Positions 16,055 to 25,206 of a stretch of 64,000 nt of DNA are shown in pieces. Under the pieces are notes generated by a model that worked only from the letters and a program-made list of their open reading frames with translations, had not been told where the DNA came from and ran no database searches. Source of the DNA: Rhodocyclales bacterium (GTDB lineage Bacteria; Pseudomonadota; Gammaproteobacteria; Burkholderiales; Rhodocyclaceae); assembly GCA_016177805.1 (NCBI GenBank), contig JACOUN010000054.1:21613-85612 (forward strand). The letters run 5' to 3'. The stretch's first letter is position 1. Every line of letters begins with the position of its first letter. The translations under genes and the position numbers were made by a program.

Positions 16055-16878
16055 CTCGGCCCGTTGTCCCGAGCCGTCAGTCCGCCCTCGGCTGCGCCGA
16101 GCGTGCGCGCGTGGCACAGATCTTCCCACGCCTTGCCCTTGTCCACCGGGTTGCGCAACAAATACGCGGGATGGTAGGTAACGATTACCGGGAACCCGGA
16201 ATGCGCGTGCACCTTGCCGCGTGCGGTGCTGATGCGCACTTCCGCGCCCAGCAAGGCTTGCGCGGCGGGACGGCCGAGCGCCACCAGCACGCGCGGGCGC
16301 ACGAGCGCGATCTGCCGCTGCAGAAATGGCAGGCACGCCGCGATTTCATCCGGCTCGGGGGTGCGGTTATGGGGTGGCCGGCATTTGACCGCGTTGGCGA
16401 TATACACCCCCTCTCCCCGGCGCAAGCCGATCGCCGCCAGCATTGCGTCAAGCAGCTTGCCCGCCTGACCAACAAAGGGCTCGCCACGCCGATCCTCTTC
16501 CGCGCCCGGCCCTTCGCCGACGAACATCCACGTCGCTCGCCGGTCGCCCACGCCGGGCACCGCCTGTTTGCGCTGTTCGCACAGGCGGCACGCCGTGCAG
16601 CTACGGATGGCCTGTTCCAGCGCCTCCCACTCCAGCCCGGCGATGACCGCAGCGCGACCATCGGAGGATGCTGGCGCGCAGCTTGGTTGCGGGTCGGCAT
16701 GCGTCGCCGGTGCGCGGGCGGGTGCCGTCGATTGAGCATCGGCGCCGGTGGACAGGCGCGCCTGTTTCGACTCGTCGATCGCAGGCCGGGAGACATCCGC
16801 GTCTGCGTCCCGCACGCGCGAGCGCAGCCGCCACAACGGTGCCAGCCCTATTTCGCGCAGCAGCGCGTCCCGGTTCAT
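16051..16878 (-). CDS. Family 4 uracil-DNA glycosylase (iron-sulfur)
   Basis: 275 residues. The catalytic motif is GEGPGAEED and the C-terminal motif is YHPAYLLRNP. Cysteines in CTACRLC and further on (VKCRPPHN and a later Cys) match the 4Fe-4S ligation of type 4/5 UDGs. Residues about 25-80 form an Ala/Pro/Asp-rich linker. The enzyme removes uracil from DNA. It is third in the tsaB-rimI-udg operon, with its ATG overlapping the rimI stop as ATGA. Confidence 0.92.
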   Translation of the reverse strand: MNRDALLREIGLAPLWRLRSRVRDADADVSRPAIDESKQARLSTGADAQSTAPARAPATHADPQPSCAPASSDGRAAVIAGLEWEALEQAIRSCTACRLCEQRKQAVPGVGDRRATWMFVGEGPGAEEDRRGEPFVGQAGKLLDAMLAAIGLRRGEGVYIANAVKCRPPHNRTPEPDEIAACLPFLQRQIALVRPRVLVALGRPAAQALLGAEVRISTARGKVHAHSGFPVIVTYHPAYLLRNPVDKGKAWEDLCHARTLGAAEGGLTARDNGPS

Positions 16879-17330
16879 CGATCCAGCTCCAGGCGCATGA
16901 CCTGAGCGTCCTCACGCTCGCCGCCAGCGGCGGGATAGTAGCGCTTGCGCCTGCCCACCACGACGAAACCGTGCCGCCGGTACAAGGCCAGCGCCGGCGC
17001 ATTGGACGGACGCACTTCGAGAAAGAACTGGGTCGCACCGCGCAGACGTGCCTGCTTGAACAGATAGTCCAGGCAGATCGTTCCCAGCCCGCGTCGCTGC
17101 ATCGTTTTTGCAACGCTGATATTGAGCAGGTGTGCCTCATCCAGCACCAGCAACATCACCGCGTAGGCCGCCGGCTCGCCGTCATGACGCATGACCCACG
17201 AGCTGTAGCCCGAAGCCAGCGCATCGACGAAATTGCCGCGCGTCCACGGAAACGCATGTAACTCGCGCTCGTTGTCGACGATCCAGTCGAGGTCGGCATG
17301 AGCCATCGGAGCGAAGATGTTCTGCGACAT
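16875..17330 (-). CDS. rimI: Ribosomal protein bS18-alanine N-acetyltransferase RimI
   Basis: 151 residues, a single GNAT domain. The acetyl-CoA binding loop is visible as VAKTMQRRGLGTICLDYL, and the motif EVRPSNAPALALYRRHGFVVVGRRKRYY is a RimI hallmark. It acetylates the N-terminal alanine of ribosomal protein S18. It lies 16 bases after tsaB, the usual partner order in betaproteobacteria. Confidence 0.92.
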   Translation of the reverse strand: MSQNIFAPMAHADLDWIVDNERELHAFPWTRGNFVDALASGYSSWVMRHDGEPAAYAVMLLVLDEAHLLNISVAKTMQRRGLGTICLDYLFKQARLRGATQFFLEVRPSNAPALALYRRHGFVVVGRRKRYYPAAGGEREDAQVMRLELDR

Positions 17331-17346
17331 ATCGCGTGCGCGTCGC

Positions 17347-18039
17347 TCAGGCCCGTCCGCCGCGTGCCAGACGCTCACGGGTGGTGAGGGCGACCTTGTC
17401 ACGCACGTACACCGGTGCGGCCTGTTCGGGCGCAAGCACGCGCCCCGCGCCGATCTCGGTCGCGGCGATGCGCGCCACGTCGCTGGCTCGGGGTACGGCA
17501 TGGTCGTTCCACGCGGCGGCTCGCTCGGCCCAGCGAGGGACCAGGATCGCGGCATGGGCGCGCAGCGCCGAACCGATCACCGACCACTGCCCGTCCGGCG
17601 GGAACGACACCAGTTCGGGGGGGTCGCAACGCATTTCGCGCGCGATCACCGGCACGCCGTCGACGACCCGGTAGGCGGCCGAATACACTTCTCCCATGCG
17701 CGCATCGGTGGCAACGAACACATGTTCCGCATCGGCCTGCAAGCTCAACGCGGCCAGACTGGAAACCGGCACCACCCCCAGGCCGGCACCCATCGCCAAC
17801 CCCTGCGCCACCCCGCACGCCAGGCGCAGCCCGGTAAACGCACCGGGGCCACAGCCAAACGCGACCGCATCGAGCCGGGTCAGCGACATTTGCGCTTCAG
17901 CCAGCAGGCCGCGCAAGGTCGGCAGCAGATATTCCGAGTGATTGGCGTGCCCTTCCAGCGCACGCTCGCACATGCGAGTACCGCAGAGCAAAGCAACCGA
18001 CGCACGTTCGCAGGATGTCTCGATGGCGAGTATGTTCAT
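17347..18039 (-). CDS. tsaB: tRNA threonylcarbamoyladenosine biosynthesis protein TsaB
   Basis: 230 residues, ASKHA-fold. The start MNILAIETSCERASVAL and the segment FGCGPGAFTGLRLACGVAQGLA are diagnostic. TsaB is the scaffold partner of TsaD in forming t6A37 on ANN-decoding tRNAs. ATG 18039 gives the standard N-terminus. First gene of tsaB-rimI-udg, divergent from the chemoreceptor gene. Confidence 0.93.
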   Translation of the reverse strand: MNILAIETSCERASVALLCGTRMCERALEGHANHSEYLLPTLRGLLAEAQMSLTRLDAVAFGCGPGAFTGLRLACGVAQGLAMGAGLGVVPVSSLAALSLQADAEHVFVATDARMGEVYSAAYRVVDGVPVIAREMRCDPPELVSFPPDGQWSVIGSALRAHAAILVPRWAERAAAWNDHAVPRASDVARIAATEIGAGRVLAPEQAAPVYVRDKVALTTRERLARGGRA

Positions 18040-18195
18040 GGCGACGTATTCTAACGGTTGCCGCGGCGTATCCGAAGCCGGATACAACGGGCGGTTGCGG
18101 GGTTTGCAAGAAATGTTCAAGATCGCGCGTCTGCGGTCGTAGAACACAATAGAAACGCGTCCGTGCTTTCCACCCAACCTCAAGTCGAGTCCGCC

Positions 18196-20214
18196 ATGAA
18201 CGCCATGCTTCGCCCTGCCATCAGCCTGATGAACGGACTCCGGTTCACCGGCAAGTTCTGCCTGATGCTCGTTGTCCTGTTTCTCGCCATCGCGGTCCTG
18301 GTGGTGTCCCTGTATCAGAACCTGAATGCGTCGATCCACGCATCGCAACTTGAGATCAGCGGCATCGCGGTGGTCAAGCCGGTGCTGCGGGCGGTGCAGA
18401 CGGTCCAGCAACACCGGGGGCTCGCGGCGGCAGTGCTGGGTGGCAACCAGGACTTGTCGGGGGCGCGTGAAGCCAAGGCTAGGGAGGTGGCACAACTATT
18501 TGCCGCCGCCGATGCGGCAATGCCCACGACGCTGCAGCGCAATCAGGCGTGGCAATCGGCCCGCGGCGCGTGGTCGCGCATCGAGAACGGCGGCATGCAG
18601 CTCGACGTATCGAAAAGCGTCGCGGCACACATCGACCTGATCGGCCAGATGCTGCGATTTCTCGGCGATGTGGCGGATGAATACGGGCTGTCGCTCGATC
18701 CGGAAGTCGGATCGTACTATCTGATGGACACCTCGGTATTCAAGCTCCCCGCCATGCTCGAAACGCTGGGACAACTGCGCGCCCTGGGTGCGGGCATACT
18801 GGCGGCGAAGAATCTCGACCCCTCGCAGGAGATTGATTTGAGCGTGTTCCTGAAGGACCTGGAGCGCTCGGGCAGAGACTACTCGATCAACCTCGACAAG
18901 ACAGCGCGAGCCAACCCGTCGGTCGCAACAGCGCTCAGATCGTCGGCCGAGAGCCTGAAAGGAGCGTTTGGCCGAATCGATGGCGTGGTGCGTGACGACA
19001 TACTCACCGCACGCTTCTCGGTCGCATCCCAGGATTACATCAAACAGGCGACGCAGACCATCGACATTGGTTACCAGCAAATTCACGAAACCCTGCTTCC
19101 GACCTTGATCATGCTGCTCGATGAACGCATCGAGCGCCTGAATTCCGATTTGCGCGTCAACATCGCGGTCATCGCCATCGTACTGTTCCTGTGCGGCTAT
19201 CTCGCGGCGGGCATGTATCGCGGCACCATCGACAATCTCGGGCGTCTGAGCGAGACCGCCGGGCGCATCGCGGCGGGCGATCTCACCGCGCGCATATCTC
19301 TCCCGTGCAAGGACGAGCTGCAACAGGTTGCTGCGAGCTTCAATCGAATGGCGGAGGCGGTTAACAGCACGGTCCGCAACGTGCGAACCAACGCCGACAT
19401 GGTGCTTGATGCCGCCCGTCGTACCGCGCAGTCGTCATCCCACATCGCCACCGCGAGCAACAACCAGAGTTCGGCGGCATCGAGCATGGCTGCTGCGGTT
19501 GAAGAAACAACCGTGGGTATCGATCATATTTCCCGCAACGCCAGTGACGCGCGGGAGATTTCCCATCAATCGGGGCAACTGTCGGTGCAGGGCGGCAAAC
19601 TGGTACATACCGTGGTCGCGGAGATGCAGGACATCGCGACCGCCGTCAGCGCATCGGCGCGGTCGGTGGAGGATCTGGGCAAGCGTTCCGACCAGATCTC
19701 GACCATCGTCGGCGTCATCAAGGAAATCGCCGACCAGACCAATTTGCTGGCACTCAACGCGGCCATCGAAGCCGCGCGTGCGGGTGAGCAGGGACGCGGC
19801 TTTGCCGTGGTCGCTGACGAAGTACGCAAGCTCGCTGAGCGCACGGCCACGTCGACGCAGGAAATCGGCAAGATGATAGGCTCGATTCAGAGCGAAACCC
19901 GTGCCGCGGTGGACAACATGAAGCTGGGCGTCGAGCGCGTCGCACGCGGCGTCGAACTGACCGGCAAGGCGGGCGAATCGATGTCTGAAATCGAACAGGG
20001 CGCGGCTCGCGTCGTCGACGTGGTGCGCGAGATATCCGACGCGCTTGCCGAACAAAGTGCGGCCAGTGCCGATATCGCGCGCAACGTCGAGGCCATCGCC
20101 CAGATGGCGGAAGAAAACTCGGCTGCCGTCAGCGACAATCACGACACTGCGGAGCAACTGGAGAAGTTGGCGCGCGACCTGCAGAACGAGGTTGCCCGCT
20201 TTACCGTGAGCTGA
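18196..20214 (+). CDS. Methyl-accepting chemotaxis protein
   Basis: 672 residues. Cytoplasmic N-terminus, TM1 at about 16-42, a periplasmic helical region of about 290 residues of nitrate/nitrite-sensor-like (NIT) type with [15 protein letters not shown]2 near 325-345, a HAMP domain, then the signalling domain with hairpin tip [41 protein letters not shown]. The QQHRGLA motif suggests a NIT-type sensor, so nitrate or nitrite is a possible ligand, though unproven. It is monocistronic. Confidence 0.92.
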   Translation: MNAMLRPAISLMNGLRFTGKFCLMLVVLFLAIAVLVVSLYQNLNASIHASQLEISGIAVVKPVLRAVQTVQQHRGLAAAVLGGNQDLSGAREAKAREVAQLFAAADAAMPTTLQRNQAWQSARGAWSRIENGGMQLDVSKSVAAHIDLIGQMLRFLGDVADEYGLSLDPEVGSYYLMDTSVFKLPAMLETLGQLRALGAGILAAKNLDPSQEIDLSVFLKDLERSGRDYSINLDKTARANPSVATALRSSAESLKGAFGRIDGVVRDDILTARFSVASQDYIKQATQTIDIGYQQIHETLLPTLIMLLDERIERLNSDLRVNIAVIAIVLFLCGYLAAGMYRGTIDNLGRLSETAGRIAAGDLTARISLPCKDELQQVAASFNRMAEAVNSTVRNVRTNADMVLDAARRTAQSSSHIATASNNQSSAASSMAAAVEETTVGIDHISRNASDAREISHQSGQLSVQGGKLVHTVVAEMQDIATAVSASARSVEDLGKRSDQISTIVGVIKEIADQTNLLALNAAIEAARAGEQGRGFAVVADEVRKLAERTATSTQEIGKMIGSIQSETRAAVDNMKLGVERVARGVELTGKAGESMSEIEQGAARVVDVVREISDALAEQSAASADIARNVEAIAQMAEENSAAVSDNHDTAEQLEKLARDLQNEVARFTVS

Positions 20215-20264
20215 TCCACGGATCAAGCACAAACCCGGCCTTCAGACCGGGGTGACTCCAGGCT

Positions 20265-20627
20265 CTATTGCGTCGGAACAGTGTATTCGTCGTAAGCGCT
20301 GCGCATGACTTCGCGCAGCTCCCGGTTCAACATGTCGCGCTCGTCGCGCGACATCGGGCGCGCCTGCGTTCCAGGGGTGGTCCGGCTGCTGCCTTCTACC
20401 AGCGCGCGGCGCAGATTGGCGCGCCGCTGTGCACGAACATCAACCATGGGTTCCGGCGCCGCCACGGCCTCACCCACACCCGCCTCCCAGGCCAGCGCCG
20501 GCACGGCGACGACCATCCCGATACCCAGGCACGACACCATCGCCAGTGCAAGCGCGGTCGGACGCACACCGACCGGACAGCCTACGCGGTGCGGGCTCAG
20601 GCAGAGGTTTACAGGTTTCGGGCACAT
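20265..20627 (-). CDS. Hypothetical exported or membrane-anchored protein
   Basis: 120 residues. One hydrophobic segment (about 24-48) is followed by a charged C-terminal part with QRRANLRRALVEG and MSRDERDMLNRELREVMRSAYDEY. I do not recognise a function; similar small proteins with an ER-LNRELRE-R-AYDE tail occur in betaproteobacteria. It is convergent with the chemoreceptor gene and divergent from ompR. The start ATG 20627 has no clear ribosome site. Confidence 0.5.
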   Translation of the reverse strand: MCPKPVNLCLSPHRVGCPVGVRPTALALAMVSCLGIGMVVAVPALAWEAGVGEAVAAPEPMVDVRAQRRANLRRALVEGSSRTTPGTQARPMSRDERDMLNRELREVMRSAYDEYTVPTQ

Positions 20628-20832
20628 ATGAGTATGGATCCGTGTCTGACGCTTCACGGGGTCAAAATACAACGATTTTGTGTTCCGGTGCACCCCGCCC
20701 TACTCAAACCGGCGTAACTTTGTAAGCGGATATTGCCCATCCGACACGGACTTACGAAGCGTTACCGCGCGTTGGCTGCGGTCGCCCATCCATTGCTGGC
20801 ACCCACGTGCGCGGCGCGATACGATGTCTGCC

Positions 20833-21570
20833 ATGAATACCAAAGTGCGATACAAGATCCTGCTGGTCGATGACGACGCGCGTTTGCGCGAGTTGTTGAC
20901 CCGCTACCTGATGGAACAGGGTTTCTCGATCAAGGCGGTCAACGACGCCCCCGCCATGGATCGCGCGCTGCATCGTGAACACTTCGACCTGATCGTGCTC
21001 GATCTGATGCTGCCGGGCGAAGACGGGTTGGCGATCTGCCGTCGACTGCGCGCCGACGAGAACGCCGTGCCCATCGTGATGCTGACCGCCAAGGGTGATG
21101 AAGTTGATCGCATCATCGGGCTGGAAATGGGCGCGGACGACTATCTGCCCAAGCCTTTCAATCCACGGGAACTGGTCGCGCGCATTCATGCGGTGATGCG
21201 CCGGCGTCCGTCCACCCTTCCGGGCGCACCGACGATAGACAACGAAATCGTCAGTTTCGGGCGCGTACGCGTCAATCTCGGCACTCGCTCGCTCACCCGC
21301 GACGATCAGGATCTGGCGCTGACGACCGGCGAGTTCTCCCTGCTCAAGGTGCTGCTGCAGCACCCCCGCCAGCCACTGTCGCGCGACAAGCTGATGGAGT
21401 TGGCACGCGGTCGCGAGTACGGCGTATTCGATCGGGCCATCGACGTTCAGGTCAGCCGGCTGCGCAAGCTGGTCGAAGACGATCCGGCCAAGCCGAAGTT
21501 CATTCAGACGGTGTGGGGATATGGCTACGTGTTCGTTCCGGAAGAGGTAACGCCCCAGAGTGGCTCCTGA
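20833..21570 (+). CDS. ompR: OmpR-type response regulator
   Basis: 245 residues. The receiver domain has the acidic pair DDD near residue 11, phospho-acceptor Asp in LIVLDLMLPGEDG and the conserved Lys in YLPKPFNP. The C-terminal winged helix includes FDRAIDVQVSRLRKLVEDDPAKPKFIQTVWGYGYVF, typical of OmpR. The 3' end overlaps the sensor kinase gene by 11 bases. ATG 20824 is an alternative start three codons upstream. Confidence 0.93.
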   Translation: MNTKVRYKILLVDDDARLRELLTRYLMEQGFSIKAVNDAPAMDRALHREHFDLIVLDLMLPGEDGLAICRRLRADENAVPIVMLTAKGDEVDRIIGLEMGADDYLPKPFNPRELVARIHAVMRRRPSTLPGAPTIDNEIVSFGRVRVNLGTRSLTRDDQDLALTTGEFSLLKVLLQHPRQPLSRDKLMELARGREYGVFDRAIDVQVSRLRKLVEDDPAKPKFIQTVWGYGYVFVPEEVTPQSGS

Positions 21571-22990
21571 AGTACGCGCACCAGAGTCCGCATCACCTCT
21601 GCTCCTGAGTGCATTGCAGCGTCTGACGCTGCGCTTGTTCCCGCATACCCTGTTGTGGCAGACCTTCTTGCTGATGGCGCTGGTGCTGATCCTCGCGCTC
21701 GCGGCGTGGTCGCAGATTTTCCGCCACTTCCAGGAACCCGCACGGGCACGCGATCTGGCGCAGATGGTGGTCAGCGTGGTCAACCTCACGCGCACCGCGC
21801 TGATCAATGCGGAAGTCTCGCGGCGTACCGAACTGCTCATCGACCTCGCCGCGCTGGAGGGGATACGCATCTATCCCTCCGAAGACTCGGATGAACTCCT
21901 GCCCTTGCCCGATACCCGCCCGATGCGTCTGCTGACCAAGGAGATACGTCGCCATCTGGGAGCACACACCCGCGTTGCGGCACGCTGGAAAACGCTGGAT
22001 GGTTTCTGGGTCAGTTTCCGCCTCGATCCGGAAGACACGGACGACTTCTGGGTCATGTTGCCACCGGATCGCCTCCAATCCTCGCGCGGACTGGACTGGC
22101 TGATCTGGGTCAGCGGCGCGCTCCTCGTGACACTCCTAGGCGCCAGTCTGATCGTGTCTCACATCAGCTTGCCCTTGCGTCATCTGGCGCGCGCCGCCGG
22201 GCTGGTCGGGCGCGGACAGCAACCGCCGGTGCTGCGCGAAACCGGTCCGCTGGAAATCGCCTCGGTCGCCAGGGCCTTCAATCAGATGACCGGCGATCTG
22301 GCGCGCACCGATGCGGACCGCACGCTGATACTCGCCGGTGTGTCGCACGATCTGCGCACCCCGCTGGCGCGCCTGCGCCTGGGCATAGAAATGTCCGGGG
22401 CACCCGAAACCGAAGTCACCGCGATGGTGGCCGACATCGAGGAAATGGATCGCATCATCGGACAGTTTCTCGATTTCGGGCGCGGCGACCCGCAGGAACC
22501 GAAACAGCAGATCGACATTGCCACGCTACTGGCCGATGTCGTGGAACCTTATCGGCTGCGCGGCATCAATCTTGCGCTGTCGTGCCCGGAGCACCTGCTG
22601 GTGCCAGCCCGGTCGCTTACGTTGCGGCGCGCCATTGCAAACCTCGTCGACAATGCCATCCGCTATGCCGGGCAACAGAATGAGATCACCCTCACCCTCA
22701 CCTCCGACCAATACGAAGCAATGCTCGAAATTGCCGACCGCGGCCCAGGAATACCCGAGCATGAAATCGCACGGCTGCGCCACCCCTTTACTCGCCTTGA
22801 AAGCGCCCGATCCGACGCGAAAGGCGCGGGACTGGGACTCGCCATTGTTGATCGCATCATGCACGGCCACGGCGGCCGGCTTGAGCTACGCGCGAGGGAT
22901 GGCGGCGGGCTGCGGGCCATACTGCATCTACCGCTTGAAAAGCGCTCAGCGCAGGAAAGCAGTTCATCCAGTTCGGGGTACGTGCAATGA
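21560..22990 (+). CDS. envZ: EnvZ-type sensor histidine kinase
   Basis: 476 residues from a GTG start inside the end of ompR. TM helices near 32-50 and 178-200 bracket a periplasmic domain of about 125 residues. A HAMP linker follows, then the H-box GVSHDLRTPLARLRLG, N-box LRRAIANLVDNAIRYA, G1 ADRGPGIP and G2 KGAGLGLAIVDRI. It forms the osmosensing-type pair with OmpR. The tail is serine-rich (SSSSSS). Confidence 0.92.
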   Translation: MAPEVRAPESASPLLLSALQRLTLRLFPHTLLWQTFLLMALVLILALAAWSQIFRHFQEPARARDLAQMVVSVVNLTRTALINAEVSRRTELLIDLAALEGIRIYPSEDSDELLPLPDTRPMRLLTKEIRRHLGAHTRVAARWKTLDGFWVSFRLDPEDTDDFWVMLPPDRLQSSRGLDWLIWVSGALLVTLLGASLIVSHISLPLRHLARAAGLVGRGQQPPVLRETGPLEIASVARAFNQMTGDLARTDADRTLILAGVSHDLRTPLARLRLGIEMSGAPETEVTAMVADIEEMDRIIGQFLDFGRGDPQEPKQQIDIATLLADVVEPYRLRGINLALSCPEHLLVPARSLTLRRAIANLVDNAIRYAGQQNEITLTLTSDQYEAMLEIADRGPGIPEHEIARLRHPFTRLESARSDAKGAGLGLAIVDRIMHGHGGRLELRARDGGGLRAILHLPLEKRSAQESSSSSSGYVQ

Positions 22991-23093
22991 GGAACCCGAA
23001 GGCGTTCCAGGCGCCGGCGCTCCCGTCGACTCCCCCTGCTATCGGCAAACCTGGCGCACGGCGACCAAACACAAGCAGGTATAATCCCCGCGC

Positions 23094-23702
23094 ATGAAAA
23101 TCCTATTTGATCTTCTACCCGTCATCCTGTTTTTCGGTGCCTACAAGTTTGCAGGCGGAAACGAGGCCGCAGCATTCGACCTGGCCTCGCAATGGCTGGG
23201 TGCGGGCATTACGCCGACACAGGCTCCGATACTCATCGCGACTGCGGTCGCGATACTCACCAGTCTCGCCCAAGTCGCCTGGGTGTGGCTGCGTCACCGC
23301 AAGATCGACAACATGTTGTGGGCCAGCGTCACCATCATCGTCCTGTTCGGGGGCGCGACGTTGCTGTTTCACGATCCGACGTTCTTCAAGTGGAAACCCA
23401 CCGCGCTGTACTGGCTCTTTGGCGTCACGCTGACAGCGTCCGCCCTGGTGTTCCGCAAGAACCTGATCCGCAGCATGCTGGAAGCCCAGATACAACTCCC
23501 CGACGCAGTCTGGGGGCGCCTGAACATGGCGTGGGCCGGGTTCTTCATTGCGATGGGCGCGCTCAACCTCTATGTCGCGTACAACTTCGCGGAATCGACC
23601 TGGGTCAATTTCAAGCTGTTCGGCGGTTTGGGGCTGATGCTGGTGTTCGTCCTTGCCCAGGGCGTGTATCTTTCCAGGCATATCCATGAGGAGCCTAACT
23701 GA
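23094..23702 (+). CDS. yciB: Inner membrane septation protein YciB (IspZ)
   Basis: 202 residues, five hydrophobic helices. The start MKILFDLLPVILFFGAYKFAGG and the segment FHDPTFFKWKPTALYWLFG are hallmark YciB sequences. The protein affects cell envelope and division-site synthesis. It is first in yciB-yciI-bolA-ppiC and its TGA overlaps the next ATG. Confidence 0.95.
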   Translation: MKILFDLLPVILFFGAYKFAGGNEAAAFDLASQWLGAGITPTQAPILIATAVAILTSLAQVAWVWLRHRKIDNMLWASVTIIVLFGGATLLFHDPTFFKWKPTALYWLFGVTLTASALVFRKNLIRSMLEAQIQLPDAVWGRLNMAWAGFFIAMGALNLYVAYNFAESTWVNFKLFGGLGLMLVFVLAQGVYLSRHIHEEPN

Positions 23703-24001
23703 TGTTGTATGTTCTTATCGGCGAGGACGCGCCAGGGACCCTGGACGCGCGCATGGCCGCCCGCCCCGCCCATCTTGCGCGCCTCGAAGCGTTGCGTGAC
23801 GACGGCCGCCTGCTGGTCGCCGGCCCCATGCCCGCCATCGATACGCCCGACCCCGGCCCGGCGGGATTTTTCGGCAGCCTGGTCGTCGCCGAATTCGGCT
23901 CGCTTGGCGAAGCCGAGCGCTGGATCGCGGATGACCCCTACGTCAAGCAGGGCGTATTCGCCCGCACCACGGTCAAGCCCTACAAGAAAGTACTGCCATG
24001 A
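23702..24001 (+). CDS. yciI: YciI-like protein
   Basis: 99 residues covering one YciI domain, a ferredoxin-like fold with conserved His and Asp: ARPAHLARLEALRDDGRLLVAGP and a C-terminal IADDPYVKQGVFARTTVKPYKKVL. The biochemical role is not settled. Starts in the TGATG junction with yciB and overlaps bolA by ATGA, so the three genes are translated together. Confidence 0.92.
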   Translation: MLYVLIGEDAPGTLDARMAARPAHLARLEALRDDGRLLVAGPMPAIDTPDPGPAGFFGSLVVAEFGSLGEAERWIADDPYVKQGVFARTTVKPYKKVLP

Positions 24002-24267
24002 ACAGAATTGACGAAATCAGAACCCGTTTGAAAGCGCTTTCCCCCATCGCGCTCGAAATCGAAGATGACAGCGCGCTGCATGCAGGCCATGCCGGTGCGC
24101 GCAGCGGTGGCGGCCACTATCGCGTCACCATAGTTGGAGATTGTTTCAAGGCACGCAACACGGTTGCCCGGCATCGCATGATTTATGATGCGCTCGGCGA
24201 CATGATGCGCGGCCAGGTACATGCACTATCGATTCGCGCATTGACGGCCGAAGAGGCCGGAAATTAA
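23998..24267 (+). CDS. bolA: BolA family protein
   Basis: 89 residues. The BolA core is visible as LEIEDDSALHAGHAGARSGGGHYRVTIV followed by RHRMIYDALGDMMRGQVHALSIRALTAEE. Relatives act with monothiol glutaredoxins in iron-sulfur trafficking and in morphology control. It is followed after 22 bases by the peptidyl-prolyl isomerase gene. Confidence 0.93.
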   Translation: MNRIDEIRTRLKALSPIALEIEDDSALHAGHAGARSGGGHYRVTIVGDCFKARNTVARHRMIYDALGDMMRGQVHALSIRALTAEEAGN

Positions 24268-24289
24268 CCCACTCCAGAAAGGAACCCCG

Positions 24290-25075
24290 ATGAAACGTTT
24301 CCCCAGTCGCCTTGCCATGGCCCTCATGGCCGGCTTCTTTTCCTACTCCGCCTACGCCGCCGATCCTGTCGCGACCGTCAATGGCACCGCCATACCCGCA
24401 GCCCGTGCCGCAGTCATGCTCGACGAGCAGAAAACCCAGGGCGCCCAGGAAAGCCCCGAGTTGAACGAAGCCATACGCGAAGAACTGATCCGTCGCGAAG
24501 TGCTTGCCCAAGCCGCCTCCAAGGCCGGTCTGGACAAGCGCAAGGACATCCAGACCCAGATGGATCTGGCACGTCAGGCCATCCTGATCCGGGCTTACCT
24601 GCAGGATTTCGTCAAGAACAACCCGATCACCGATGCCGACGTCGCCAAGGAATACGAAACCATCAAGGCCAAGATGGGCGGAAAGGAATACAAGCCGCGC
24701 CACGTGCTGGTCGAAACCGAAGACGAAGCCAAGGCCATCATTGCCAGCCTGGGCGCGGGCGGCAAGTTCGAGGAGATCGCGGCCAAGCAGTCCAAGGACC
24801 CCGGCTCCAAGGACAAGGGCGGCGAACTCGGCTGGAGCAATCCGGGCATGTTCGTCAAGCCCTTCTCGGACGCCATGGTCGCGCTGGAGAAAGGCAAGTA
24901 CACCAGCACTCCGGTCAAGAGCGACTTCGGCTATCACGTGATTCAGCTCGACGATCTGCGCGACGTGCAGCCGCCGCCGCTGGACGACGTGAAGCCGCAA
25001 CTGCAGCAGCGCTTGCAGCAGCAGAAGGTCGAAGCCCACCTGACCGAGCTGCGCGACAAGGCCAAGGTAAAGTAA
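24290..25075 (+). CDS. Periplasmic parvulin-type peptidyl-prolyl cis-trans isomerase
   Basis: 261 residues. A signal peptide ends near AYAA, then a SurA-like N-terminal helical part, a PpiC rotamase domain (KPRHVLVETEDEAKAI... SKDPGSKDKGGELGWSNPGMFVKPF... SDFGYHVIQLDD) and a Gln-rich C-terminal helix. It should assist folding of outer-membrane or periplasmic proteins. Last gene of the yciB operon, followed by a strong terminator. Confidence 0.92.
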   Translation: MKRFPSRLAMALMAGFFSYSAYAADPVATVNGTAIPAARAAVMLDEQKTQGAQESPELNEAIREELIRREVLAQAASKAGLDKRKDIQTQMDLARQAILIRAYLQDFVKNNPITDADVAKEYETIKAKMGGKEYKPRHVLVETEDEAKAIIASLGAGGKFEEIAAKQSKDPGSKDKGGELGWSNPGMFVKPFSDAMVALEKGKYTSTPVKSDFGYHVIQLDDLRDVQPPPLDDVKPQLQQRLQQQKVEAHLTELRDKAKVK

Positions 25076-25109
25076 TCAGCGCGGCAACCACCAGGTTGGC
25101 GCAACTGAA

Positions 25110-25141
25110 AATGCCGGTCCGAGAGGACCGGCATTTTTTTA
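25110..25141 (+). terminator. Rho-independent terminator after the ppiC-type gene
   Basis: An 11-bp perfect stem AATGCCGGTCC / GGACCGGCATT with a GAGA tetraloop, followed by seven to eight T residues, 35 bases after the stop codon. Confidence 0.92.
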
Positions 25142-25161
25142 CCCTGGCGATTGGGGACGCC

Positions 25162-25184
25162 AAAAAAAGCGGCCTTGCGGCCGC
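25162..25184 (-). terminator. Rho-independent terminator after the acyl-CoA dehydrogenase gene
   Basis: On the minus strand, GCGGCC-GCAA-GGCCGC is followed by seven T residues, 23 bases beyond the acyl-CoA dehydrogenase stop. It lies back to back with the terminator of the convergent operon. Confidence 0.88.
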
Positions 25185-25206
25185 CGTTGGGTACTGATCA
25201 ATCCGA

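Noticed and set aside
20233..20253. GC-rich hairpin between the chemoreceptor gene and the convergent hypothetical gene
   Set aside because: The stem is short with a bulge or mismatch and no T-tract follows on either strand, so a terminator call is not supported.
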